A stretch of 64,000 bases of DNA from SIG351 sp045627045 (lineage in GTDB: Bacteria; Bacillota; Clostridia; HGM11327): the NCBI GenBank assembly GCA_045627045.1, contig JAZQMY010000025.1, positions 1 to 64,000 on the forward strand, written 5' to 3'. Position 1 is the stretch's first letter, and each line of letters opens with the position of its first letter. The notes beneath the pieces were generated by a model, which worked only from the letters and a program-made list of their open reading frames with translations, ran no database searches and was not told the origin of the DNA. Made by a program: the position numbers and the translations under genes. This document shows, one piece after another, positions 26,178 to 34,154 of this stretch.

Positions 26178-27461
26178 ATGAAAAAAAGATTAGTAGCTTT
26201 ATTATTTACAATACTTATTCTTGCAACTTTGTCCGCTTGCAGCAACCAGTGCAGAAATGGTCATACAGAAGAAATTATTCCCGGTAAGGAAGCCACTTGC
26301 ACCGAAACGGGTTTGACGGAAGGCAAGAAGTGTTCTGTTTGCGGCGAAGTAATCACGGCACAGACAGAAATACCCGCAAAGGGACATAATGAAATAATAA
26401 TTCCGTCAAAAGAAGCTACTTGCACGGAAACAGGGTTGACGGAAGGCAAGAAGTGTTCTGTTTGCGGCGAAGTAATCACGGCGCAGACTGAAATTCCTGC
26501 AAAGGGACATAATGAAATAATAATTCCCGGTAAGGAAGCCACTTGCACGGAAACAGGGTTGACGGAAGGCAAAATGTGTTCAGTTTGCGGCGAAGTAATC
26601 ACGGCACAGACAGAAATACCCTCAAAGGGACATAATGAAATTATTATTTCATCAGTGGAACCGACTTGTATCTTTTGTGGCAATACTGAGGGAAGGATCT
26701 GCACTGTGTGCGGTAAAATTACCGTGAAACCGGAAGAAATTCCCGCAACAGGGCATACAGAAGAGATTATTCCTGCGAAAGAACCTACTGAGATAGAAGC
26801 CGGGTTAACAGAGGGCAAGCGTTGCTCGGTTTGCGGTGAAATACTTGTTCAACAAACGAAAACCTACTTAAATAATCTTCCTGTAATACCATACGGCTCT
26901 GAAGGTTTGGAATATATGATAATTCAAAACGGACAAGGTGTCAGGGTAGAATCAGTAGGAACTTGCACAGATACGGATATAGTTATTCCAGATAAAGTTA
27001 CCATTCAGTTGGAAACATATCCGGTTACGCAAATACACGTCAATGCATTTTTGGGTTGCGAGAACATTACAAGCATTTCATTACCGGATACCGTAACATA
27101 TATAAGCGGTAGTGCTTTTGAAGGTTGCACAGGCTTAACAAGTTTTACATTTCCCGATCATATAAAAAATGTTGGTTATAATATATTTAAGAATTGTACC
27201 GGCCTTCAGGAAGTATTTCTTCCGAAAGATCTGGTGTCTATCGAGACACAGGATTACGATTGGTCCACATTTTATGGGTGTGAAAACCTTTCCGATATTT
27301 ATTTCCCGCGTACGACGGAGGAATGGATAGTAGAGATGAATGGTGACTATTGTATTCCTTATATTGAATCAAATTATGTTTTTACTACCAGAGATTATAC
27401 GGTGCATTGCTCCAACGGTGATTTATCATACAAAGGAAAAATAATAAGGTATATCCAATGA
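26178..27461 (+). CDS. lipoprotein with zinc-finger-like repeats and a BspA-type leucine-rich repeat tail
   Basis: 427 residues. The signal is MKKRLVALLFTILILA then TLSAC, with the lipid Cys at 18. Residues about 29-233 are five 41-residue repeats; most carry CSVCGE preceded by an ATCTETG stretch, giving a Cys-x13-Cys-x2-Cys pattern in the complete copies. From about 280 there are BspA-like leucine-rich repeats (NAFLGCENITSISLPDTVTYI, in pieces, and SAFEGCTGLTSF). Such proteins of gut Clostridia face outward and bind host or wall ligands. ATG 26178 has GAGGA eight bases upstream; earlier in-frame starts lie inside the promoter. Repeat five has lost its first Cys (EPTEIEAG), and repeat four is divergent. 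Confidence 0.85.
   Translation: MKKRLVALLFTILILATLSACSNQCRNGHTEEIIPGKEATCTETGLTEGKKCSVCGEVITAQTEIPAKGHNEIIIPSKEATCTETGLTEGKKCSVCGEVITAQTEIPAKGHNEIIIPGKEATCTETGLTEGKMCSVCGEVITAQTEIPSKGHNEIIISSVEPTCIFCGNTEGRICTVCGKITVKPEEIPATGHTEEIIPAKEPTEIEAGLTEGKRCSVCGEILVQQTKTYLNNLPVIPYGSEGLEYMIIQNGQGVRVESVGTCTDTDIVIPDKVTIQLETYPVTQIHVNAFLGCENITSISLPDTVTYISGSAFEGCTGLTSFTFPDHIKNVGYNIFKNCTGLQEVFLPKDLVSIETQDYDWSTFYGCENLSDIYFPRTTEEWIVEMNGDYCIPYIESNYVFTTRDYTVHCSNGDLSYKGKIIRYIQ
26262..26876 (+). repeat. five tandem 123-bp repeats in the lipoprotein gene
   Basis: Units begin at 26262, 26385, 26508, 26631 and 26754, exactly 123 bp apart, each encoding 41 residues starting H-[TN]-E. Units one to three are almost identical in DNA, which implies recent expansion or gene conversion; units four and five have diverged. 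Confidence 0.9.
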
Positions 27462-27497
27462 CAAAAAGAGAAGGCGTTTTTTGCTGAATTATTCTAT

Positions 27498-27528
27498 AAA
27501 AAAGTCCCGAGTAAATCGGGATTTTTTG
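27498..27528 (+). terminator. terminator of the repeat lipoprotein gene
   Basis: AAGTCCCGA, loop GTAAA, TCGGGATTTTTT (stem 27505-27510 with 27516-27521) followed by a T run. Confidence 0.85.
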
Positions 27529-27627
27529 CTTTATGTGAGGAAGACCGTGCAATTATTCTCGCATTATTAAGTGATAATAATATTCGGTATATATAAGATA
27601 CAGCTTTTTATGCTACTTCTTATTTTT

Positions 27628-28296
27628 CTATTTCAGCATACGGAATTTATTCTTATTATAATCTATAAGCTTTTCTGCTCTCATCCTGGACAGCTCTCTT
27701 GACAACGCCGATCTGTTAACCCCGAGGTAGTCTGCGAGTATTTCCCGTGAGAACGGTATCGTGAAGTATTCATCAGGTGAAGACGTTCCTGCTTCGTCTC
27801 TGAGGTACTCGGTAATTCTTGCTCTGAGCGAAGGTATGGTGAGGTATCGTACCTTGCGTTCAAGAGTGAAATACTGCCCGGACATAAGGTTCGTGAAGTT
27901 TCTTATCAGCGTTACGCCTTCGTATGTTTTCAGGATCGACGGCTGAAAGAGCATTTCATTCCTTATCCAAAGAACAGAGAGATCCTCGTTTGCAGTAACG
28001 TTCACAGGGCTCGGCGGAGCAGACGGCGAGGATAAAATTTCCCCGAAAACAGACTTGCTTAATAGTCTTGATCTGATATCGGAGCTTCCATCTGATGAGT
28101 ACCTGACTGCAGTCACGCTCCCCGACAGGATTATTCCGAAGTATCTGATTTTTTCGCCCTGTAATATCAATGCTTCTCCCTGCTTATATTTTCTCTCCGA
28201 TGCATTGAGTCTGTTCAAAAGGCTTTCGGTTTTTGATTTTTCGATGCCAGCAAAAAGCGGACACTCCGAAGCAATGTCAATATATCCGATATTCAT
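27628..28296 (-). CDS. Crp/Fnr family transcription regulator
   Basis: 222 residues. An N-terminal cyclic-nucleotide-binding-like beta barrel (about 15-125) contains GEKIRYFGIILSGSVTAVRY and VFGEIL. A C-terminal winged helix (about 150-220) has the helix-turn-helix SREILADYLGVNRSALSREL. There are no Cys clusters for an FNR-type iron-sulfur centre and no clear cAMP-binding Arg, so the effector is unknown. ATG 28296 has GGAG upstream; a longer reading from 28392 would run through the promoter. It is divergent from the ECF-type gene at 28416, which is its likeliest target besides itself. Confidence 0.88.
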   Translation of the reverse strand: MNIGYIDIASECPLFAGIEKSKTESLLNRLNASERKYKQGEALILQGEKIRYFGIILSGSVTAVRYSSDGSSDIRSRLLSKSVFGEILSSPSAPPSPVNVTANEDLSVLWIRNEMLFQPSILKTYEGVTLIRNFTNLMSGQYFTLERKVRYLTIPSLRARITEYLRDEAGTSSPDEYFTIPFSREILADYLGVNRSALSRELSRMRAEKLIDYNKNKFRMLK

Positions 28297-28319
28297 ATTT
28301 TTCTCCGATTTTCGCAAAA

Positions 28320-28335
28320 TGTTGCCGCAGCAACA
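28320..28335. promoter_or_regulatory. 16-bp palindrome in the Crp/Fnr gene leader
   Basis: TGTTGC-CGCA-GCAACA: perfect 6-bp arms around four bases. It lies between the minus-strand promoter (28358-28386) and the regulator's start codon, so binding there would block transcription. It is a candidate autoregulatory operator; a hairpin in the leader RNA is the alternative. Confidence 0.5.
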
Positions 28336-28357
28336 GATATTATATATTTTATGTAAT

Positions 28358-28386
28358 ATAATATACCCGAACTTAAGTTTTGTCAA
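28358..28386 (-). promoter_or_regulatory. strong sigma-A promoter of the Crp/Fnr regulator
   Basis: Minus strand TTGACA (28386-28381), 17-base spacer, TATTAT (28363-28358). The consensus -35 makes this one of the best promoters in the window. Confidence 0.75.
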
Positions 28387-28415
28387 TATCAAAATCTAAT
28401 AATTCAGGAGGAAAT

Positions 28416-28964
28416 ATGGTAAAAAAATCAGTCATCAGAATAACAAGAACTGCCGTTATGATCGCTCTTCTTGTGGTAGTACAATATCTTACGTCTTCAT
28501 TCGGGCAGTATGTTACAGGCTCGCTTGTAAATCTCATTCTTTCCGTCTCGGCCCTTGTGATAGGACCGATCGAGGGAATAATCGTTGCAGTGGTTTCTCC
28601 GTTCTTTGCAAAGCTTTTCGGAATCGGACCTGCATTTATTCAGCTCGTTCCATTCGTGGCACTCGCAAATGCCGTTCTTGTTTCAGTGCTTTACCTCGTT
28701 GCAGGCAAGAACAACAATTTCAACGGGAAGGGCTATCTCAGAGGTTATGCCGGATGCGTTGCCGCTTCCGCTGCAAAGTTTCTTGCTTTATGGCTCGGTG
28801 TTACGAAAATCGGCTTTATGCTTTGCCCCGGAATCACCGAAGGACAGATAACGAAAATGACTGCAATGTTCACTTGGCCTCAGCTTGCCACGGCGCTCAT
28901 CGGCACGTTCATAGCAATGAGCATAGTTCCTGCGGTAAAAAAAGCGTTGGGGAAGAGCAGATAA
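28416..28964 (+). CDS. ECF-type transporter substrate-binding (S) membrane component
   Basis: 183 residues with about five or six hydrophobic segments. The opening RITRTAVMIALLVVVQYLTSSFGQYVTGSLVNL, read as separate helices, and the GPIEGIIVAVVSPFFAKLFG loop follow the pattern of ECF S components for vitamins or similar small molecules. It would work with a shared EcfA/A'/T energizing module encoded elsewhere; none is in the window. AGGAGGAAAT precedes the ATG at 28416. The substrate cannot be read from the sequence. The divergent Crp/Fnr regulator may control it. Confidence 0.7.
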   Translation: MVKKSVIRITRTAVMIALLVVVQYLTSSFGQYVTGSLVNLILSVSALVIGPIEGIIVAVVSPFFAKLFGIGPAFIQLVPFVALANAVLVSVLYLVAGKNNNFNGKGYLRGYAGCVAASAAKFLALWLGVTKIGFMLCPGITEGQITKMTAMFTWPQLATALIGTFIAMSIVPAVKKALGKSR

Positions 28965-29004
28965 TTTATTCACAAATTGTTTACAATTTGTATTATCCCG
29001 AATA

Positions 29005-29033
29005 TTGCAAAAAAAGCTGAAATATGGTATAAT
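29005..29033 (+). promoter_or_regulatory. sigma-A promoter of rplS
   Basis: TTGCAA (29005-29010), 17-base spacer ending TATGG, TATAAT (29028-29033). Confidence 0.85.
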
Positions 29034-29040
29034 ATTTCAC

Positions 29041-29100
29041 GTCAAAAATACGGATGGTCCGCTGCATGAAGCCTAATTTTGCAAGAACATCTATGAGTTA
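29041..29100 (+). promoter_or_regulatory. candidate L19 leader RNA in the rplS 5' region
   Basis: The roughly 60-base leader holds CGGATGGTCCG, a tight hairpin, and GCTGCATGAAGC, a second small hairpin, before the ribosome-binding site. Firmicute rplS genes carry a short autoregulatory L19 leader of this size and two-hairpin style. I could not align it to the Rfam model, so this is a suggestion. Confidence 0.45.
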
Positions 29101-29114
29101 AGGAGGTGGGATTT

Positions 29115-29459
29115 ATGGACATAATGAAAGAGATCGTTAAAGAACAGCTCAAGAGTGACATCGCATCATTCAGAGTAGGTGATACAGTAAAGGTTTTCGC
29201 TAAGGTTGTTGAAGGCGGTAAGGAAAGAATTCAGGTATTTGAAGGAATCGTTATCTCACGTCAGAACGAAGGCATCAATGAAACATTTACAGTAAGAAAG
29301 ATTGCTTACGGCGTTGGTGTTGAAAGATGTTTCCCTATCCATTCCCCTCGTATTGATCACATCGAAGTGGTCAGAAAGGGCAGTGTGAGAAAGGCTAAGC
29401 TCTACTACCTGAGAGACCGTGTAGGTAAAGCTGCACGTGTTAAGGAAAGAAAGGACTGA
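29115..29459 (+). CDS. rplS: 50S ribosomal protein L19
   Basis: 114 residues, the usual length. Conserved stretches are FRVGDTVKVFAKVVEGGKER, VYRRxG-type VERCFPIHSPRIDHIEV and KAKLYYLRDRVGKAARVKER. L19 sits at the 30S-50S interface. A GTG at 29106 is in frame, but AAGGAGGT at 29100-29107 is correctly placed only for the ATG at 29115. It is a single-gene transcript with its own promoter, leader and terminator; the usual trmD and rimM neighbours are absent. Confidence 0.97.
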   Translation: MDIMKEIVKEQLKSDIASFRVGDTVKVFAKVVEGGKERIQVFEGIVISRQNEGINETFTVRKIAYGVGVERCFPIHSPRIDHIEVVRKGSVRKAKLYYLRDRVGKAARVKERKD

Positions 29460-29490
29460 TATTTTTATATCAGAGACTTTCTGTCAACAG

Positions 29491-29526
29491 AAAAAAAGAT
29501 CCGGAATATTATTCCGGGTCTTTTTT
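29491..29526 (+). terminator. terminator of rplS
   Basis: GATCCGGAAT, short loop, ATTCCGGGTC followed by six or more T; the stem is nine to ten pairs with one mismatch (29498-29520). Confidence 0.85.
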
Positions 29527-29539
29527 ATTTTCCGAGGTA

Positions 29540-29568
29540 TTGCCAAATAATTCGATTTATGATATAAT
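29540..29568 (+). promoter_or_regulatory. sigma-A promoter of the 29661 surface protein gene
   Basis: TTGCCA (29540-29545), 17-base spacer ending TATGA, TATAAT (29563-29568). Confidence 0.75.
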
Positions 29569-29660
29569 ATGATTAGCTGAAAAGTGTGGAATAAGTATTT
29601 TCCGATCATTCAGCATTACATTTTTCTGCTTTAACAAAAAGAGAAAGGTCCGGTAATAAA

Positions 29661-31631
29661 TTGAATAATAAAAAAACAATAAGATATACTGTGCTGGCCG
29701 TTTTGTTTGCAATAACAGTATGCATTTTTGCCTCTGCGGCAGTTTCAGCCGCAAAAAATAAGTACTCCGTCACGCCCTCGTGTGATTCTACTTACATCTA
29801 CACTTACGAAAAGAACACATTCATAAAGGATGTTTCTTCCGCATCTGCACTTTACGAGTATAATATCAAAAACGAAACCTCCCAGACAGTTAAATTCAGC
29901 TCCATCAAGGTTTGCGAAACGCTCGTAGGCAATGATTATTCATATGGCGACACTGTATATGATACAGGCGTGATCGAGCTTATGCCAGGTGAGGATATCA
30001 CGCTCGCAGGCCATAGCTTTACATATGACGATGCAGAATCATTCGTTCTTCAGTATGATATCCTTGCGGTAATGTACAGTGAGGATGAATCGGGAAATCA
30101 AATAGTTTTCTCTGATTCCGACTATGAGTCAATCATCAACGGCGGAGACACGATCAACATCACTAGAGAAAAAATTGATTATACCGTTGTATATGATTAT
30201 TTCACTTCAGGCAGTGACGTATATGCAGACGATACCATCACACTCAAATTCTCGATTGAATCAAACAGCAGCGTTCCGCTTCAGAACATCGAGGTCACAG
30301 ACAGTGTATTCGGCAAGATCGGCGTTATTGATACTCTTGAGCCGGGCAAGACAGAGTCCGTTTCAAAGAGCGTAAAAATAACAGGATCTGTTAAGTCGCA
30401 TCCTTCAATCAAATTCGAAAAGTACAATGACATCAAGACTTATACAGATGACTGCAATTCTGCCGAAATAGAAATAACCGTTCTTGACTACTCATATTCA
30501 CTTACGATCGAAGCTTTTACCGAAGTGGTTTATATTGAAAACAATCAGGTCGTTGAAATTGAGTTCACCATCACAAATACAGGCACAGGTACAGTGGAGA
30601 ACATCGCCGTAATCGATAACAACAACAGCACTGTATTCAGTATTTCATCTCTTCCTTGCGGAGATGTTTACACAAAAATGGTTTCCAAATCGTTCAGACC
30701 TGATGAAACGTATACATTCAGATGCATTTCCCCGAGAACAGAGTCAGTTTCAGCCGAGCTCTCATTCAAAACGCTCCCGCAGGTAGAGCTTTCTTATTCA
30801 TTTGACAAGAAGCTTTCCGAATACAGCTATCTTGATACCGTAAACATCAAATATGCTGTTTCAAACAATGGTTCAATTGATGCCGAAAAGCTCGTTCTTA
30901 CCGACAGTGAGCTGAATCAGTCATGGGAAATCGGAGATCTTGCTTCAGGTGAATCAAGAGAAATCATGGTTTCAGTTCAGCTTTTAAAGGAAGAAACAAC
31001 TTTTCACCCCGTTCTTACAGGAAAATACGCCGAAACAGGAGCGGAAATCAACGAAGATCTTCCCGTAATCAAGATAGAAGTCAAGCTTCCGAGCCTGTAT
31101 GTTGATCCTGTTCTTCAGATCACCACAGACCAGAAGAACATTTACAGCGGTGATATGGTGCCTTTCACATTGGTGCTTAAGAATAACGGCAACGGTGCTC
31201 TCAAGACCTATTCAATCACTGTAGTCGAAACGGATAACCTCTTCGTAAGCGAAGGAAGACTTGATCCCGGTGCTTCAAAGACGTTCACAACTGAAATTTT
31301 CTGCAAGGAATCAACAACATTCACGTTCAGGCTTTCAGGCAAAAACAGTGATACGGGCGAACCTGTCGTAATGGATTTCACTTACGATGTCGAAGTTCTC
31401 AATGCTGATCCTACACCGATAGAAACACCTGAGCCTCACAAAACACACGATCCGAAAGCAACTGTTGATCCGGGTGAAACCGAAAAGGAGCTTACAGATC
31501 CTGCAAAGAATATTCTCAAGGGCGTATTTATAATTGCCATAGCAGCACTCGCACTGCTCGTTGTAACAATTATAATTCTGATCGTAAGCCTCGTAGCAAA
31601 AATAAGAACTAAACTCAACAGACCGTACTGA
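29661..31631 (+). CDS. secreted membrane-anchored protein with CARDB/DUF11-like repeats
   Basis: 656 residues. A signal peptide (about 1-32) ends near AAVSAA. The ectodomain has four or five beta-sandwich repeats of about 100 residues, marked by phrases such as FTITNTGTGTVENIAVIDN, KYAVSNNGSIDAEKLVLTD and FTLVLKNNGNGALKTY, in the style of CARDB/DUF11 adhesion modules. A Pro/Thr-rich linker (about 585-610) precedes a C-terminal membrane segment (about 625-648) and a short basic tail. The start is a TTG at 29661 with GAGAAAGG somewhat far upstream. It is probably an extracellular scaffold or adhesin; the ligand is unknown. Confidence 0.8.
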   Translation: MNNKKTIRYTVLAVLFAITVCIFASAAVSAAKNKYSVTPSCDSTYIYTYEKNTFIKDVSSASALYEYNIKNETSQTVKFSSIKVCETLVGNDYSYGDTVYDTGVIELMPGEDITLAGHSFTYDDAESFVLQYDILAVMYSEDESGNQIVFSDSDYESIINGGDTINITREKIDYTVVYDYFTSGSDVYADDTITLKFSIESNSSVPLQNIEVTDSVFGKIGVIDTLEPGKTESVSKSVKITGSVKSHPSIKFEKYNDIKTYTDDCNSAEIEITVLDYSYSLTIEAFTEVVYIENNQVVEIEFTITNTGTGTVENIAVIDNNNSTVFSISSLPCGDVYTKMVSKSFRPDETYTFRCISPRTESVSAELSFKTLPQVELSYSFDKKLSEYSYLDTVNIKYAVSNNGSIDAEKLVLTDSELNQSWEIGDLASGESREIMVSVQLLKEETTFHPVLTGKYAETGAEINEDLPVIKIEVKLPSLYVDPVLQITTDQKNIYSGDMVPFTLVLKNNGNGALKTYSITVVETDNLFVSEGRLDPGASKTFTTEIFCKESTTFTFRLSGKNSDTGEPVVMDFTYDVEVLNADPTPIETPEPHKTHDPKATVDPGETEKELTDPAKNILKGVFIIAIAALALLVVTIIILIVSLVAKIRTKLNRPY

Positions 31632-31640
31632 TCTGCTGAA

Positions 31641-31676
31641 AAAACGGCTCCTGTTTCATAATGGGAGCCTTTTAAT
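31641..31676 (+). terminator. weak terminator between the two surface protein genes
   Basis: GGCTCC (31646-31651) pairs with GGAGCC (31664-31669), followed by TTTTAATA. Some readthrough into the next gene 10 bases later seems likely. Confidence 0.6.
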
Positions 31677-31687
31677 AAGGATAAAAT

Positions 31688-32740
31688 ATGAAAAAGCGCT
31701 TAATCATTCTCACTGTAACTGCAATTATTCTTTCAATTATATCTTTCTCATCCGTAAGCGGAGCCGAAAATTCATTTGCGGTATATTGCAAAAAAGGATT
31801 TGTATTCACTGATTCTTTTTATTACACGGCTTCCTGCGGCTCTGATGCCGACACAGGTTTATACACTATTTCCGAAAACTCACAGGCGGTATTCCTTGCA
31901 AAAGACCGTTCCGCCGAAATCAACGTTTCAGGCCCTGCACTCATTGAAATAACAGAAGAGGGGTTTTGGGTGAAGGAAGGTGTCGCTTCTGTTCGGACGT
32001 TCTCTGACGGAACAACAGTTTACACAGGCACCGAAACTGCGCTCATTTCTTCCGGAACAAAGATCGCACTCCGTGTGGACGATTACGGTAATACATTCAA
32101 TTACTGCACAAAGGGAACGGCTCTTCTGACGGCAAGGCTCGACGGTGGAGAATATACTCTTTCGGATAACGGATACATTGCCGTATCAGTAAAAAAGGGC
32201 ATCCGCATACCCGATTCCGTAAAACAGAAGGACATAGAAAAATACGGCATCGTTTATTCAGATGCTTTTCAGAGCCAGCTTCTGACACCTCAAAACGGCA
32301 AAAGCAAAATCAAGGAAATCGTTGCCGGATACAACGGAGAAAATGTTTTCATCAGCGAAGAAAAAACCAATGCCGTTTATAAAATAAAAAACGGCTCAGG
32401 CGCTGATATTTCAGCCGTACTTTATGTGGAGAGCAATATCAACAATGCAAAGCTTCTTGCATATAATTCAGAGCAGGAATTGATTCAGAAAAGTTCAAAT
32501 GCAAACGGAGCCCTAATGCCGAATGTTCATGTGACGAATTCAGCTGATGGTTATGTTTACCTGATAATAACAAGCGATATTTCTGATACTCTCAAGCTCT
32601 ATTCAGACCCATATTCCGACATCTATTCAATGTCATTCGAGACAATAAAAAAGATGCTTCCGATTGCAGGAGCGGCTCTTGCGGCATTTATAATTTATGA
32701 GTTGATAAGACGCAAGGTATCAAAGCGCCCGGTAAAATAA
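31688..32740 (+). CDS. secreted FecR-like protein with C-terminal membrane anchor
   Basis: 350 residues. A signal peptide (about 1-25, ending SVSGA) and a C-terminal hydrophobic helix (about 322-338, PIAGAALAAFIIYELI) with a basic tail place the body outside. The middle (about 75-165) has FWVKEGVASVRTFSDG, TVYTGTETALISSGTKIAL and LTARLDGGEYTL, which resembles a FecR/PEGA-type beta-roll; this is a resemblance, not a firm assignment. It follows the CARDB-type protein gene closely and precedes the TSUP exporter by one base, so it may be cotranscribed with both. Confidence 0.65.
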   Translation: MKKRLIILTVTAIILSIISFSSVSGAENSFAVYCKKGFVFTDSFYYTASCGSDADTGLYTISENSQAVFLAKDRSAEINVSGPALIEITEEGFWVKEGVASVRTFSDGTTVYTGTETALISSGTKIALRVDDYGNTFNYCTKGTALLTARLDGGEYTLSDNGYIAVSVKKGIRIPDSVKQKDIEKYGIVYSDAFQSQLLTPQNGKSKIKEIVAGYNGENVFISEEKTNAVYKIKNGSGADISAVLYVESNINNAKLLAYNSEQELIQKSSNANGALMPNVHVTNSADGYVYLIITSDISDTLKLYSDPYSDIYSMSFETIKKMLPIAGAALAAFIIYELIRRKVSKRPVK

Positions 32741-32741
32741 T

Positions 32742-33500
32742 ATGGCGCCATTCATTCAATATCTGATAATTTGCCCTCTCGTATTCATTGCAGGCTTCAT
32801 AGATGCAATAGCAGGCGGAGGAGGGCTTATTTCACTGCCTGCATACATGATTGCAGGCTTACCGTCACACAACGCAATCGCCACAAATAAGCTCAGCTCC
32901 ACAATGGGAACGACTATTGCAACGCTGAAGTACGCCATCAAGGGCTATGTTCCGTGGAAGCTTTGTCCTCTTGCGGTGATAGCGGCGTTTCTCGGTTCAC
33001 CGCTCGGGGCAAACCTCGCTTTGCTCATAAGCGACAGATATTTCAAAATCATTCTTCTTTTCCTTCTGCCGTTGACTTTTGTCTACGTTGCAAAGAAAAA
33101 GAGCTTCAATAAAGATGTAAAGCCGCTTGAATTCAGAAAAACGTTGCTGATTACCGTGCTGGTTTCGTTTATAATCGGCATTTATGACGGCTTTTACGGG
33201 CCGGGAACAGGCACATTCCTGATACTATTCCTGACAGGCGCCGCAAGGATATCCCTTGAAAAGGCAAACGGACTTACAAAGGTAATAAATCTCTCGACAA
33301 ACGTTGCGGCACTCACTGTTTACCTCATAAACGGTAAGACGATAGTCCTTCTCGGCTTGGTCGCAGGCTTATTCAATATTGCGGGCAATTATCTCGGCGC
33401 TACAATGTTTGAAAAGAAGAACGTTAAATTTGTAAAGCCCGTTATTTCGGTGGTCATTATAATTTTCTTTATAAAAATACTCATCGAAGTCATAGGCTGA
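32742..33500 (+). CDS. TSUP (TauE/SafE) family membrane exporter
   Basis: 252 residues with about eight hydrophobic segments. Family markers are FIAGFIDAIAGGGGLISLPAY near the start (in two parts) and the second repeat IGIYDGFYGPGTGTFLILF, both glycine-rich. TSUP proteins move sulfite, sulfoacetate or other small organosulfur anions, usually outward. The ATG lies one base after the preceding stop, so it depends on the upstream promoter. There are no sulfur-metabolism genes nearby to narrow the substrate. Confidence 0.9.
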   Translation: MAPFIQYLIICPLVFIAGFIDAIAGGGGLISLPAYMIAGLPSHNAIATNKLSSTMGTTIATLKYAIKGYVPWKLCPLAVIAAFLGSPLGANLALLISDRYFKIILLFLLPLTFVYVAKKKSFNKDVKPLEFRKTLLITVLVSFIIGIYDGFYGPGTGTFLILFLTGAARISLEKANGLTKVINLSTNVAALTVYLINGKTIVLLGLVAGLFNIAGNYLGATMFEKKNVKFVKPVISVVIIIFFIKILIEVIG

Positions 33501-33528
33501 ACCACAGAATAATAAACGCATAAAACAC

Positions 33529-33562
33529 ATACGGAAGAATTCTTTTTCTGCCGTATTTTTTG
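33529..33562 (+). terminator. terminator after the TSUP gene
   Basis: ATACGGAAGAA pairs with TTTCTGCCGTAT (33529-33556, one mismatch) followed by five T. Confidence 0.75.
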
Positions 33563-33620
33563 TTATTTTAAGAAACTCCGCAAATAATAAAAGCATAAAG
33601 AAAAAGGAGTTTTTAAAAAT

Positions 33621-34154
33621 ATGGATAATCTGATCAGGCTTTCCGATATCATCAACTGCGAAGCAAAGGAAAGAGCTACTGTGAAAAGATATGACTGCGA
33701 AGATGTTTTCCTAACTCACTATGGGAGCATTTCGGGAATGACGGTTTCTGGGCAGGGAATTCTCGGATTCAAGCGATATGTTCCGTCACAGAGCTTTGAA
33801 AGAATAAGCAGGAACCTTATTCTTGTGAAGAAAGTAAATAAGCTCAGGAAGAAAAAAGAAAAGAGCAAAAGCGTTTTTTCATTCAGAGAGCTGAAGGGAA
33901 AGAACGTCATCACAGAAGCAGGCGAATATACAGGTCGCCTTTCCGATATGTACTACAACATTGAAAAAGGAAAAGTTGTTGCCGTTGAGGTGGCAAGGAG
34001 TCTTTTCGAAGATTTCTTTACCGGAAGGATGCTGATTCCCGGCAGTATAGTCTCTTTTGACAGGTCTTCTGTCATCGTTTCAACGGTTCAGCTTGAAAAC
34101 TCTCTCCATAATACGAAAGGAATAATCAATGTCATTGACACAGCTCTCAACTGA
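33621..34154 (+). CDS. PRC-barrel domain protein
   Basis: 177 residues. Two PRC-barrel-like units: about 1-80, beginning IRLSDIINCEA, and about 90-170, with FRELKGKNVITEAGEYTGRLSDMYY and KGKVVAVEVARSLFEDFFTGR. A basic linker, KLRKKKEKSKS, joins them. PRC barrels act as RNA- or protein-binding scaffolds, for example in RimM and YlmC-type sporulation proteins. AAAAAGGAG precedes the ATG. The gene overlaps the next by 26 bases, so the two are translationally coupled. A YlmC/YmxH-like role in sporulation is possible but not shown. Confidence 0.75.
   Translation: MDNLIRLSDIINCEAKERATVKRYDCEDVFLTHYGSISGMTVSGQGILGFKRYVPSQSFERISRNLILVKKVNKLRKKKEKSKSVFSFRELKGKNVITEAGEYTGRLSDMYYNIEKGKVVAVEVARSLFEDFFTGRMLIPGSIVSFDRSSVIVSTVQLENSLHNTKGIINVIDTALN

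Noticed and set aside
26262..26876. CRISPR or mobile repeat
   Set aside because: The 123-bp period encodes 41-residue protein units in frame.
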